49,124 nt of DNA from Anaerolineae bacterium (lineage in GTDB: Bacteria > Chloroflexota > Anaerolineae > DUEN01). Numbering within the stretch: the stretch's first letter is position 1; every line of letters begins with the position of its first letter. The notes under the pieces are model-generated. The model searched no databases. It worked only from the letters and a program-made list of their open reading frames with translations, and had not been told where the DNA came from. The stretch lies in contig JANXBS010000025.1 of assembly GCA_025060615.1 (NCBI GenBank), positions 1 to 49,124 on the forward strand, written 5' to 3'. The position numbers and the translations under genes were made by a program. Shown here in pieces: positions 14,201 to 22,130 of the stretch.

Positions 14201-15994
14201 CTTCACCACCGGCAGCTCGGGACGGGGCTTCGGCTCCAGGGCCTCCCCGCGCAGATAGCGGTGTATGGACTCAGCGGCCTTATGGCCACTGGCGACCGCC
14301 TCGATGACGAAGGCGGTGCCGCTCACGCTGTCGCCAGCGGCGAAGACGCCCGGCCGGGTGGCGGCGAAGGTGTTCGGGTTGACGGCGATGGTCCGCCGCG
14401 GCGTCAGCCCGACGCCGGCGTCAGGCGGGATGAAGGCCAAGCCCGCGCGCTGGCCAACGGAGAAGATCACCACATCGGCGGGCAACACGTGCTCGGAACC
14501 CTTCACCGCCTCCACCGACAGCCGTCCTTGGTCATCGAACTCGAAGTGCGCCACGCGCTGGCACTCCACGCCGGCCACTCGTCCGTTACCATCGTCTACG
14601 ATACGCAGGAATGTGCGATCGTTGTGGATGACGATCCCCTCTTCCAGCGCGGCTTGGACCTCCCAGGGGTGGGCCGGCATTTTCTCCCGGCTCTCCAGGC
14701 AGGCCATGTGTACCTCGGCCGCCCCTAGGCGGACGGCTGTGCGGGCCACGTCTATCGCCACGTTGCCTCCACCGAGCACCAGCACCCGCTTGCCTTGGAT
14801 CATCGCCCGTGGATCTGTGACGCCCTGGGCTGTCCCATGATCGGACCCCTTGTCTCTCAGCTCGGCCAACCGTACGTCCCGCAGGAACTGGGTATTAACC
14901 AGCACCCCTTCCAGGTTGTTGCCAGGGATGGGAAGCCGCACGCCCTCATGCGCTCCCACGGCGATCAGCACTGCCTGGAAGCCCTCGTTGAAGAGATCGT
15001 CCAGGTTGGTAACGGTGGTGTTCAGCCGCAACTCGACGCCCAGGTCTATGATGTCCTGCACCTCGCGATCCACGATCCAACTGGGCAGGCGGTATTCGGG
15101 CACTCCTACCCGCAGCATGCCACCCGCGACCGGCAGCGCCTCGAAGACGGTCACCGGGTAGCCCAGTTTGCACAAGTCCTGGGCGGCGGTGAGGCCACAC
15201 GGCCCCGCGCCGATGATCGCCACCCGTTCCGTATAGCGCTTGGGGATCGGCTGGGGAGGGACGCGCGGCTTGGAATATACCATATCGGTCACGAAGCGCT
15301 TAAGGGCATGGATATTGACGGGCTCATCTACCTTGCCGCGGTTACAGGCGTCCTCACAGCGGTGATTGCAGATGCGGCCGCAGATGCCCGGGAAGGGGTT
15401 GTCTTCTTTGATCACCCGCAGCGCGTCCTCAAAGCGTCCTTCGCGGATGAGGGCGATGTACCCTTGGGCGCGCTGATGAGCCGGGCAGGCGTCACGGCAA
15501 GGGGCGATGCCGCGCTTTTCGATGGCGTAGGCGTTGGGGATGGCCTGCGGATAGAGTTTGTAGGCCGCCCGCTGCTGACGCAGCCCCTCGTCAAAGCGAC
15601 CAGGGATGACTACCGGACAGACGTCGGCGCACTCGCCACAGCCGGTGCATTTGGCGACGTCAATGTAGCGAGGATGGGTGCGCACAGTGACGGTGAAATC
15701 GCCCGCAGTGCCTTGGAGGCTGACTACCTCACTGTTGGTCAAGATCTCGATGTTCAAATGGCGCCCCGTCTCGACCAGTCGCGGCGAGATGGTGCACATG
15801 GCGCAATCGTTGGTGGGGAAGGTCTTATCGAGCTGCGCCATGTGGCCGCCGATGGCCGATTGTCGCTCCACTAGGTAGACTTTATAGCCGGCCTCTGCCA
15901 AATCCAAAGCCGCCTGCATGCCAGCGATGCCGCCGCCTACAACCATGACAGCACCGATAATGCGGCCATTCGTCTCACAACCGTTGCCAGCCAT
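11219..15994 (-). CDS. hdrA: Giant HdrA-GltD-HdrA polyferredoxin flavoprotein
   Basis: 1591 aa, more than twice a usual HdrA. Order: HdrA FAD domain (GGGIAGMQAALDLAEAGYKV near the N-terminus) with the DCAMCTISP cluster motif; a [4Fe-4S] motif (CTGCGECADVCPV); an inserted GltD/NfnB-like module (about 165-620) with its own Cys-rich N-terminus and IGAGPCGLTAAQDL and LGGGNVAIDVART nucleotide motifs; a Cys-rich turn (CLACGICSECLSCWYQCG); the HdrA remainder; a second HdrA half (VCHCGSNIAGF, IGGGAAGMTAALSL, CGRICC); and two C-terminal [4Fe-4S] motifs (CAGCLTCVRTCP, CRGCGLCAAACP). It should hold up to three flavin/dinucleotide sites and could bifurcate electrons, with the GltD part using NAD(P)H. Several low-complexity in-frame inserts interrupt it. 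It is coupled to mvhD by ATGA overlap. Confidence 0.9.
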   Translation of the reverse strand: MAGNGCETNGRIIGAVMVVGGGIAGMQAALDLAEAGYKVYLVERQSAIGGHMAQLDKTFPTNDCAMCTISPRLVETGRHLNIEILTNSEVVSLQGTAGDFTVTVRTHPRYIDVAKCTGCGECADVCPVVIPGRFDEGLRQQRAAYKLYPQAIPNAYAIEKRGIAPCRDACPAHQRAQGYIALIREGRFEDALRVIKEDNPFPGICGRICNHRCEDACNRGKVDEPVNIHALKRFVTDMVYSKPRVPPQPIPKRYTERVAIIGAGPCGLTAAQDLCKLGYPVTVFEALPVAGGMLRVGVPEYRLPSWIVDREVQDIIDLGVELRLNTTVTNLDDLFNEGFQAVLIAVGAHEGVRLPIPGNNLEGVLVNTQFLRDVRLAELRDKGSDHGTAQGVTDPRAMIQGKRVLVLGGGNVAIDVARTAVRLGAAEVHMACLESREKMPAHPWEVQAALEEGIVIHNDRTFLRIVDDGNGRVAGVECQRVAHFEFDDQGRLSVEAVKGSEHVLPADVVIFSVGQRAGLAFIPPDAGVGLTPRRTIAVNPNTFAATRPGVFAAGDSVSGTAFVIEAVASGHKAAESIHRYLRGEALEPKPRPELPVVKLTQAELQERIQRGEIRITPRVPMPMLPVEDRVRGFAEVEKGYTPEQAQAEAARCLACGICSECLSCWYQCGVKAIDHDMVEQVRELKVGAVILAPGYRAYWAEQAEEYGWGRYPNVVTSLQFERLLSASGPTMGHVRRPSDGKTPKKIAFLQCVGSRDQAHDYCSAVCCMYATKQAMMAIEHEPDTEVHIFLMDMRAFGKGYEEYYRRAKERYGIRYTRCRISSVKEDPVTKNLILRYVDESVKQRNGGQLLTSFPFAARPSSLIEEEFDLVVLSVGMEIPESVRELGSRLGIELDEHGFCRTRPFEPLQTSRPGIFAVGPFREPKDIPESVVEASGAAAAVGELLAAARGSLARQPEYPPERDVSGEEPRIAVFVCHCGSNIAGFLDVPAVTEYARSLPYVVHAEHNLYTCSQDSIAHITEKIRELGANRVVVASCTPLTHEALFQSCLRAAGLNPYLFEMANIRNQCSWVHRDWDAATEKAKDLVRMAVARAAQLQPLYTTAMPVEKAALVIGGGAAGMTAALSLADQGFPVHLVERSQMLGGNLRRLYYTLDDLGLGRDGGDGRSEANISSSGSAQAFLADLIHRVETHPRITVHLGTEVMAISGVVGDFTSVLARTSDPILPDGDHPSPVEVRHGVTIVATGGVEYRGSEYGYGSDPRILTQQEFEALLAEEAVRQQGDKATRKEASSELIASSPVHSLPDSVVMILCVGPAERYCGRICCTVALKNALLFKRLRPTAEVAVLYRDIRTYGFKERLYTEARRAGVRFIRYDFDRKPQVKYGDGELSVRVWEETLGLEMELQPDLLVLSTPVIPPEGVHELSSRLKVPLDLDGFFLEAHVKLRPVDFSSDGFFMAGLAHYPKLLDESLVQAKAAAARAATILARDTITVGGRVAVVDSWRCAGCLTCVRTCPYHAPRIVSNLRGVGNLLGAAQIETALCRGCGLCAAACPARAIQLMHYTDAQVLAKVDALFTAEKPEEWLGKLVEEQVV

Positions 15995-16138
15995 CTCCCA
16001 TCCCCCAAGCTGTCATAGAACTGATCTCACCAGCTACCGTAGTGTTTGCAATTTCCTTTCCGCGGCTGATTCGGCCCCAACCTGCGGATATGTTCCCGCC
16101 TCTATCCCTGAGGAGGGATTCCCTCGCCCGTAGGTTTA

Positions 16139-17668
16139 TTACGATATGCCTTCGAACGGCAACACGTTGATACTGTCTAGATGGCCTCGATGGAACAACC
16201 CGCAACCGTTATTTGAGAAAGCTTTGGTGCTACCGATGTGAAGGTCTAAGCCCGACTCTTGCACCAAACGCGGGATGGCCTCTTCCTGGTAAGGGGCCAG
16301 GAGATGTAGACCTTGAACCTTGCCGATGCGCCTTAGCCTGGAGATCAAATCCAGCGCGATCTGAATGCCCTCCTCCCGAGGGTCCAGGGCATCCTCCATA
16401 TGGGCCAGCATTATGTCTGGGATCGCGCAGCCAGGCAGCTCCTTCGAGAGGAAGCGAGCCTGTTGAGCATCTCGCAACACCATAACGGTGACGATCAGGT
16501 AAGTTTTGCCTAACAGATTACGCCGATCGAGGGCATCTAGCCACGCCGTGAAGCGGGACAGATCGAACACGGGAAGGGTCAACAGGAACTGGGCGCCGGC
16601 GTTGATCTTCTTTTCCACGGCGAGAGCCTCATAGCGCGGTGCCAGCGCATAAGGTGAGACGACCGCGCCCAAGAAGTATTTGGGGCGGCATCCGACGGGT
16701 TCACCATCTATGTTCACCCCCTCGTCGCGCAGCCGCCGCAGCATCCATAACGCCTGCACCGGGTCGAGGTCATTAAGGCCAGGGCGCGGAGTCGGTCCGG
16801 AGCCTGCCCACTCACTCTTATTGAATAGGCACAAGATGTTGCGCACGCCCACAGTGGCCGCCCCTATCGCCTCCGCCTCGATCGCATAGCGGTCGCGATG
16901 ATAGACTTGAAGGTGCAAGAGTGGTTCCAAACCGAGTTGAAGGCTGGAGATCGCGCAGGCCAACGCGCTCATACACGGCACCTCAGGCGGCCGGCTCAGG
17001 AAACCAACAGCATGAACATTCCCCCTGAGGCACTTAGCCACCTGAGCGATGCGGTCCAGCCTGGCTTCCGGCGGCGCGGCCGCTCCGGCTATCACGACGA
17101 ACCGCCGACTCCGCAGCGCGTCCTCCAGGGGCGAGGCAGGCTCCGTGTACGCAGGCGGATGGTATCGGCCATCGCCGCGCCACCACGACGGCTGCCTAAG
17201 CTCATAGCGAAAGGCTTCCCATTCGGCATGGAAGCGCGCTCGATCAGCGATCAGATCTCGCAGCCGAGGCCCTTGCGCACGGCTGCGCCAAATCCGATAC
17301 GCAGTCAGGATCGTCTCACAGCCCACACGCCGGCTATCCAGCGGAGCAACGACCTCCAACAATCTGTCCAAATCACCTCGCTGCTCAGCGCGCCGATAAA
17401 TGCGAGCCCATGCACAACCTTCCGCCGGACCAGAGAAGCAATGTTCAGGTGGCGAGTCAAGACAGGGGCCGTTGCGCAGGCCGTCAGGACAGCTCATCGG
17501 GCAGATGAAGCCAGTCTCCAGCAGGAGGCAATGTCCACACATCCGGCATCCGAAGAGCGCGCCCTTAACCCAACGTTCGACGCCGGCGACCCAACGAGCC
17601 AGCGGCGACTGAGGCACCAGCGGGCGAAAGACCGCACGCGAATGCCGAGACGCAATCCCCAGCACCAT
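16139..17668 (-). CDS. MetV-MetF fusion paralog with degenerate MetF active site
   Basis: 509 aa from the ATG at 17668 (AAGGAGG site). The N-terminus has the MetV Cys set (GCRMCGHC, FICPMSCP, NGPC), the C-terminus a MetF-like barrel. Compared with the neighbour at 17776, key barrel motifs are changed: the catalytic Glu region AEIAPP reads AGAAAPP, TDNPSATPRMSS reads LSRPPEVPCMSA, QMTARDRTR reads LQVYHRDRY, and LSGDHP reads LFNKSE. It has therefore probably lost flavin chemistry and may be a structural or electron-transfer subunit, or a decaying duplicate; the frame is intact and the Cys motifs kept. It sits between the intact fusion and hdrA. Confidence 0.8.
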   Translation of the reverse strand: MVLGIASRHSRAVFRPLVPQSPLARWVAGVERWVKGALFGCRMCGHCLLLETGFICPMSCPDGLRNGPCLDSPPEHCFSGPAEGCAWARIYRRAEQRGDLDRLLEVVAPLDSRRVGCETILTAYRIWRSRAQGPRLRDLIADRARFHAEWEAFRYELRQPSWWRGDGRYHPPAYTEPASPLEDALRSRRFVVIAGAAAPPEARLDRIAQVAKCLRGNVHAVGFLSRPPEVPCMSALACAISSLQLGLEPLLHLQVYHRDRYAIEAEAIGAATVGVRNILCLFNKSEWAGSGPTPRPGLNDLDPVQALWMLRRLRDEGVNIDGEPVGCRPKYFLGAVVSPYALAPRYEALAVEKKINAGAQFLLTLPVFDLSRFTAWLDALDRRNLLGKTYLIVTVMVLRDAQQARFLSKELPGCAIPDIMLAHMEDALDPREEGIQIALDLISRLRRIGKVQGLHLLAPYQEEAIPRLVQESGLDLHIGSTKAFSNNGCGLFHRGHLDSINVLPFEGIS

Positions 17669-17775
17669 CTCCTCCTCCTTCACGGCTTCTTAATCTAGAG
17701 AGGATGCCTCAAACCTCTCTCACCGTTCGAGACATCCCTTGAAGAGGCATTCTAAGGCCAGCCCTTACTCGGTCA

Positions 17776-19272
17776 TCACGATGCGGCGCGGTCGGCAGCC
17801 GCCACAAGCTGTCCCATCTCAGCTTCGACGGTGGATTGTCTAGGTGGCCGCTCGATTCCGGATTCCTGGATCAAGCGTGGCACCACCGATTCCCATCCTA
17901 CGGCCATGATATGAATGCCAGCAATGCCGGGGGTCCGCTTCAAGCGATCTATGATCTCCAACGCAATCTGAACCCCTTCTTCTTCCGGATCTACCGCCCG
18001 CTCCATGCGCTCGATAATGTGCTTAGGCACGATGACGCCGGGGACCTCCTCATTCATGAAGTGAGCAGCCCTCGCGCTCTTAAGCGGACCAACGCCGGCC
18101 AAGATATATACCCGCCCCAACAGGTTACGCTTATCCAACTCCTCGAGCCAGCGCTCAAAGGGACCGAAATCATACACGAGCTGGGTCTGGAAGAACTGGG
18201 CGCCAGCGTTAACCTTCTTCTCCTCTCGCAGAGCCTGGTACTTGGGATGGGAAGCATAAGGAGAAGCGGCTGCGCCCAGGAAATAGCGTGGCGGCGTCTT
18301 CATCGTGCGCCCATCGAGGAACTTGCCCTCGTCCCGCATTCGCCGCAGGATCCATAGCATCTGAATGGAATCCAGATCCACTGGCTCCAGCTTGGCCATG
18401 GGTGATGGCCCCAGCTTGGGATGATCGCCTGAAAGGCAAAGGATATTGCGAATGCCTAGGGCGCTAGCTCCCAACGCGTCAGCCTGCACCGCCATACGCG
18501 TGCGATCACGGGCGGTCATCTGGAACACGGGCTCTACCCCTGCTTGCAGGCACAGCACAGCACATGCCAGGCTAGACATGCGCGGCGTAGCGGAGGGGTT
18601 ATCGGTGAAGTTGGCCGCGTCGATATAATCCGCCAGCATACGCACTTTCTTATCCACTAACTCCCCCGTAGCCGAGAGCGGCGGGGCGATCTCAGCGGTG
18701 ACGACGAAGGCTCCCGACTTCAGGCGGGCCTCCAGATTAGACATGACGCCTTCGTATGCTGGCGGATGGGGCTTGGCATCCCCTTGCCACCACTCAGGCT
18801 GGCGCAGCTCATAGAAGAACTCTTCCCATGCCCGTGATAAGTTCTCGCGGTTGAAGATATCACGCAATGCGATCTTCAAGCCTCCTCGCGCCTTCCAATG
18901 GCGATAGAGCTCCAGCCACGTCTCCTGGCCAACACGGCGGCCATCTAGCGGTGCCTGCACCTCTAGCAGCCGATCTAGACGTCCCATCCGTTCCGCTCGT
19001 TCGTAGATCTTGTACCAGATGCATGGGCGCGTGGCATCTACGTAGCACCGTTCCGGCGTTGAGCCTCCGCAAGGCCCGTTGCGTACGCCCTTGGGACAGG
19101 CCATCGGACAGATGAAAGCGGTTTCCTGCAGGATGCAGTTCCCGCACATGCGACAGCCGAAGAGGGCACCCTTAATCGCTCGCTCGAACGCAGTAAATAA
19201 TCGCACGAGAAAAGATGGCCGTTCGAGTGGGTAGTAGGGCGGTTGAAACCGTCTCGGCGCGAAGAGGGGCAT
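17776..19272 (-). CDS. MetV-MetF fusion, methylenetetrahydrofolate reductase-like
   Basis: 498 aa from the ATG at 19272 (GGGAGGACC site). Residues to about 150 carry the MetV-type Cys motifs (GCRMCGNC, ICPMACPKG, NGPCGGSTPERC); from about 200 a MetF barrel follows with intact VTAEIAPP (catalytic Glu), FTDNPSATPRMSS, QMTARDRTR, LSGDHPKLG and FFQTQLVYD. A single chain could therefore combine reductase and Fe-S electron input. It stands between folD and the degenerate fusion, while separate metV and metF lie 7-9 kb further on. Whether it is the main enzyme or an isoform with another electron donor is open. Confidence 0.87.
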   Translation of the reverse strand: MPLFAPRRFQPPYYPLERPSFLVRLFTAFERAIKGALFGCRMCGNCILQETAFICPMACPKGVRNGPCGGSTPERCYVDATRPCIWYKIYERAERMGRLDRLLEVQAPLDGRRVGQETWLELYRHWKARGGLKIALRDIFNRENLSRAWEEFFYELRQPEWWQGDAKPHPPAYEGVMSNLEARLKSGAFVVTAEIAPPLSATGELVDKKVRMLADYIDAANFTDNPSATPRMSSLACAVLCLQAGVEPVFQMTARDRTRMAVQADALGASALGIRNILCLSGDHPKLGPSPMAKLEPVDLDSIQMLWILRRMRDEGKFLDGRTMKTPPRYFLGAAASPYASHPKYQALREEKKVNAGAQFFQTQLVYDFGPFERWLEELDKRNLLGRVYILAGVGPLKSARAAHFMNEEVPGVIVPKHIIERMERAVDPEEEGVQIALEIIDRLKRTPGIAGIHIMAVGWESVVPRLIQESGIERPPRQSTVEAEMGQLVAAADRAAS

Positions 19273-19359
19273 TACCGGTCCTCCCAACACAGGCTAACAC
19301 ATAAGCGAGAACTCGATCATCACCAACTGCTCCTAATCTAAAGCTCTCGGCGGTTTCTG

Positions 19360-20256
19360 TCAATGATCTCCCGCATCCTCGGGCAGGGTCAATTTGAACG
19401 CGCGCAACGTGTTCTGCATCAGCATGGCGATGGTCATTGGCCCCACACCACCGGGTACTGGCGTGATAGCGGAGGCCACTTCTTTGACCTCATCGAAGGC
19501 CACATCACCAACCAGGCGATAGCCCGATTTGCGGGAGGGATCAGAGATCTGGTTCACGCCCACATCAATCACCACTGCGCCCGGCTTCACCCAATCGCCG
19601 CGCACCATCTCTGGCCGGCCCACGGCCACCACCAGCACGTCCGCCTCGCGCGTCACTGACGGCAGATCTCGGGTGCGGGAATGACACACCGTCACAGTTG
19701 CGTTCGCATGGAGCAGCAAGAGCGATACGGGCAGGCCAACGATGTTGCTGCGCCCCAACACCACCGCTCGGCTCCCCTCCAGCTTCACGCCGGTTCGCTC
19801 AAGGAGGACCATAACCCCGTACGGAGTACATGGGATGAAGAGCGGCTCGTGCCCCTTCATAGCCAGCCGGCCGATGTTGATGGGATGAAAGCCGTCCACA
19901 TCCTTCTCCAGGCTGATGGCGCTCAGCACCGCCCGTTCGTTCAGGTGCGGGGGCAGTGGCAATTGGACCAGGATGCCGTGGATCGAGGGATCGGCGTTTA
20001 ACTCGCGTACCAGCCCTTCTACCTGCTCCTGAGTGGCGTCGGCCGGTAGCTTCGGCTTGACCGAGTACATGCCCAGCTCTTCGCATGCTTGGCTCTTCAT
20101 GCGCACATAAGTGGCCGAAGCAGGGTTATCACCCACCAGTACCGTGGCTAAGCCAGGCACCTTTCCGTATTTGGCCTTTAACCGCTCAACCTCTACCTTG
20201 ACCTGCTGGCGGATCTCCGCAGCGATAGCTTTTCCATCAATGATCGTAGCGGTCAT
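19360..20256 (-). CDS. folD: Methylene-THF dehydrogenase / methenyl-THF cyclohydrolase
   Basis: 298 aa, the usual FolD length. It interconverts methylene-, methenyl- and formyl-THF, the middle steps of the methyl branch. Motifs: the catalytic Tyr and Lys in [34 protein letters not shown], and the NAD(P) loop [15 protein letters not shown]. The GGAGGTG site favours the ATG at 20256 over the longer frame from 20277. No separate fchA is in the window, so this bifunctional enzyme covers both steps between fhs and the MetF proteins. Confidence 0.95.
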   Translation of the reverse strand: MTATIIDGKAIAAEIRQQVKVEVERLKAKYGKVPGLATVLVGDNPASATYVRMKSQACEELGMYSVKPKLPADATQEQVEGLVRELNADPSIHGILVQLPLPPHLNERAVLSAISLEKDVDGFHPINIGRLAMKGHEPLFIPCTPYGVMVLLERTGVKLEGSRAVVLGRSNIVGLPVSLLLLHANATVTVCHSRTRDLPSVTREADVLVVAVGRPEMVRGDWVKPGAVVIDVGVNQISDPSRKSGYRLVGDVAFDEVKEVASAITPVPGGVGPMTIAMLMQNTLRAFKLTLPEDAGDH

Positions 20257-20305
20257 TTCGATGACACCTCCGCGCAAGCCTCGCTGTCACTAAGAAAAGC
20301 GACTT

Positions 20306-21226
20306 TTACAGCCGCAGATACGAGTCAGTGTAGATCACCTTGTTCAGTAAGACCTGCACGGTCTTGTAGACGGCTACTTGCTCAGGATCGTCCATGTCCA
20401 CATCCTCGGGCTGCAACTCCTGCTCCGCAGCAATGGCATCGTACAGTTTGAGCAAGAGCCGGCCCAGCGGCGTGCTGCCATCCCGCTCCTCCACAATGCG
20501 AATGTACTCCTTAAGCTCCCTATCGAGCGGGTTGGCGATGGCGCAATCGAGGCCGGCAGCCATCAACATGACCATGTACACGCGGTTGATCAACGAGCGA
20601 TTCTCACTGGGCACTGCGTTGGAGACGTTGGACAGGCCCACCGACACCTTCGGCGGCGGATCGGCCACAAACTTGAGCATCCGCACCGCCTGGATGCACT
20701 CTGGGCAGTATTCCTGACAACCAGACACCGTCAGCACCAGCGGGTCAATGAGCAAGTCCTCCATCGGAATGCCCACTTCCATCACCCGCGGGATCAGATA
20801 CTCCAACGCGATAGCGACGCGAGCGTCCGCGCTCAACGGGATGCCCTGCTCGGCCATGGTGAGGGCGATCAGCTTGGCGTTGTACTGCTTGGCCAAGAGC
20901 GGGACCTTTTCCAGGCGCTCCGGCTGCGCTGAGGTCGAGTTGATGATGGCCTGGTTCTTCGCCCGCTTCAACCCTTCCTCAATGGCGGCCAGGTTAGTAG
21001 TATCCAGGGAAAGCGGCACGTCCACAACCTCCTGAATGGTGTCCACCAGCCAGGGCATGATCTCGTGGCCGGCGCGCTTCTGTGGGCCGATGTTTAAATC
21101 CAGCGCCTGCGCACCCGCTTCCACCTGCTTGATCGCCAGTTCTTGGAAGAACCGCTTATCCTGCGCCGCCAACGCCTCCTTCACGCGCGGCGAGATGATG
21201 TGGATGTTCTCACCGATGATGTACAC
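20306..21226 (-). CDS. acsE: Methyl-THF:corrinoid Fe-S protein methyltransferase
   Basis: 306 aa with GTG start behind an AAAGGAGGAGG site. It is a pterin-binding TIM barrel that moves the methyl group of methyl-THF to cobalamin on AcsCD. Motifs: IIGENIHIISPRV, ALDLNIGPQ, LSLDTTN, INSTSAQPERL, VGLSNVSNAVPSE. The C-terminus is some 35-40 residues longer than in Moorella AcsE (262 aa), ending in an acidic segment (PEDVDMDDPEQ) and a helix. It lies between cooC and folD, joining the methyl branch to the carbonyl branch. Confidence 0.93.
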   Translation of the reverse strand: MYIIGENIHIISPRVKEALAAQDKRFFQELAIKQVEAGAQALDLNIGPQKRAGHEIMPWLVDTIQEVVDVPLSLDTTNLAAIEEGLKRAKNQAIINSTSAQPERLEKVPLLAKQYNAKLIALTMAEQGIPLSADARVAIALEYLIPRVMEVGIPMEDLLIDPLVLTVSGCQEYCPECIQAVRMLKFVADPPPKVSVGLSNVSNAVPSENRSLINRVYMVMLMAAGLDCAIANPLDRELKEYIRIVEERDGSTPLGRLLLKLYDAIAAEQELQPEDVDMDDPEQVAVYKTVQVLLNKVIYTDSYLRL

Positions 21227-21307
21227 GCTAGCCTCCTCCTTTGCATTTCACCATGAAACGCCGCGTTTCACCAGCGTCCATCGCAAAGACCACAGTTAAG
21301 TGCAAAG

Positions 21308-22099
21308 TTATCCACACTGCCTCGCGGCCGGGACATGCAAACCTAACAGGCGTTCGGCAAGGTTGTACACGGCTTGATATGCCGCGGAGATAGCCGGCAA
21401 CTCGGCGATGGGCCGGCCGCTGCCGTCAAATTCGGCCAGGATCGGATCGAAAGGCACCACGCCGGCCAGCTCCAGGCCCGTTTCAGTAATAGCCTGCTGC
21501 AACGGCTGTGGGAGGGGATCAGCCACCCGATTCAGCAATAGATAGGTGCGCTCTATATGAATGTGCAGTCTCTCGGCGAGGCGAGCCATCTGGCTAGCCG
21601 CTAATATCCCACGCAGCGTGGGATCGCTCACCAATAGCAGGATATCCACATCGCGCGTCGTGCGCCGGCTCAAATGCTCCATGCCCGCCTCGTTGTCAAT
21701 CACCACGTAGTCATAGGCACGCCCTAGCGCATCTATGATCTGGCGCAGCATATGGTTAACAGCGCAATAACAACCCGGCCCCTCAGGGCGGCCCATCGCC
21801 AGTAGGTCTACTTCGTCACCCTCCTCTAAGGCCATGCGCACAGCATGATCCAGCCAGTCCTGGCGAGCCACTCCTGTCGACAGAGTACCCCCTGGCGCCG
21901 TTTGCAGCGTCTCTTCTCGGATGTCACCGACGGTACGCCCTAGCGGCAGGCCTAGGGCCAAATGTAGGTTGCTAGCAGGGTCGGCGTCAATCGCCAGGAT
22001 ACTTCCCGCTCTGCGTTCGATCAAGACGCGGATCAGGAGAGCGGCAATGGAGGTCTTGCCCGTACCACCCTTGCCGGCTAACGCGATGGTGGTCGTCAT
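21308..22099 (-). CDS. cooC: CooC-type CO dehydrogenase maturation ATPase (second copy)
   Basis: 263 aa. Deviant Walker A GKGGTGKTS (9-17), DADPASNLHLALG (38-50), metal-binding CxC (C110, C112 in GPGCYCAVNHMLRQ), Walker B VVIDNEAGMEHLSRR. The family uses ATP hydrolysis to insert Ni into CODH or acetyl-CoA synthase. It directly follows acsV and precedes acsE. It differs clearly from the copy at 6689, so this is an old paralog pair and not a recent duplication. Confidence 0.88.
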   Translation of the reverse strand: MTTTIALAGKGGTGKTSIAALLIRVLIERRAGSILAIDADPASNLHLALGLPLGRTVGDIREETLQTAPGGTLSTGVARQDWLDHAVRMALEEGDEVDLLAMGRPEGPGCYCAVNHMLRQIIDALGRAYDYVVIDNEAGMEHLSRRTTRDVDILLLVSDPTLRGILAASQMARLAERLHIHIERTYLLLNRVADPLPQPLQQAITETGLELAGVVPFDPILAEFDGSGRPIAELPAISAAYQAVYNLAERLLGLHVPAARQCG

Positions 22100-22130
22100 A
22101 AGGCAACCCTCTGGGCCTTCACCCTTTTCT

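Noticed and set aside
14795-15874. 359-codon plus-strand ORF inside hdrA
   Set aside because: Antisense of clear HdrA/GltD coding sequence with intact FAD and Fe-S motifs; it has no recognisable domains itself.
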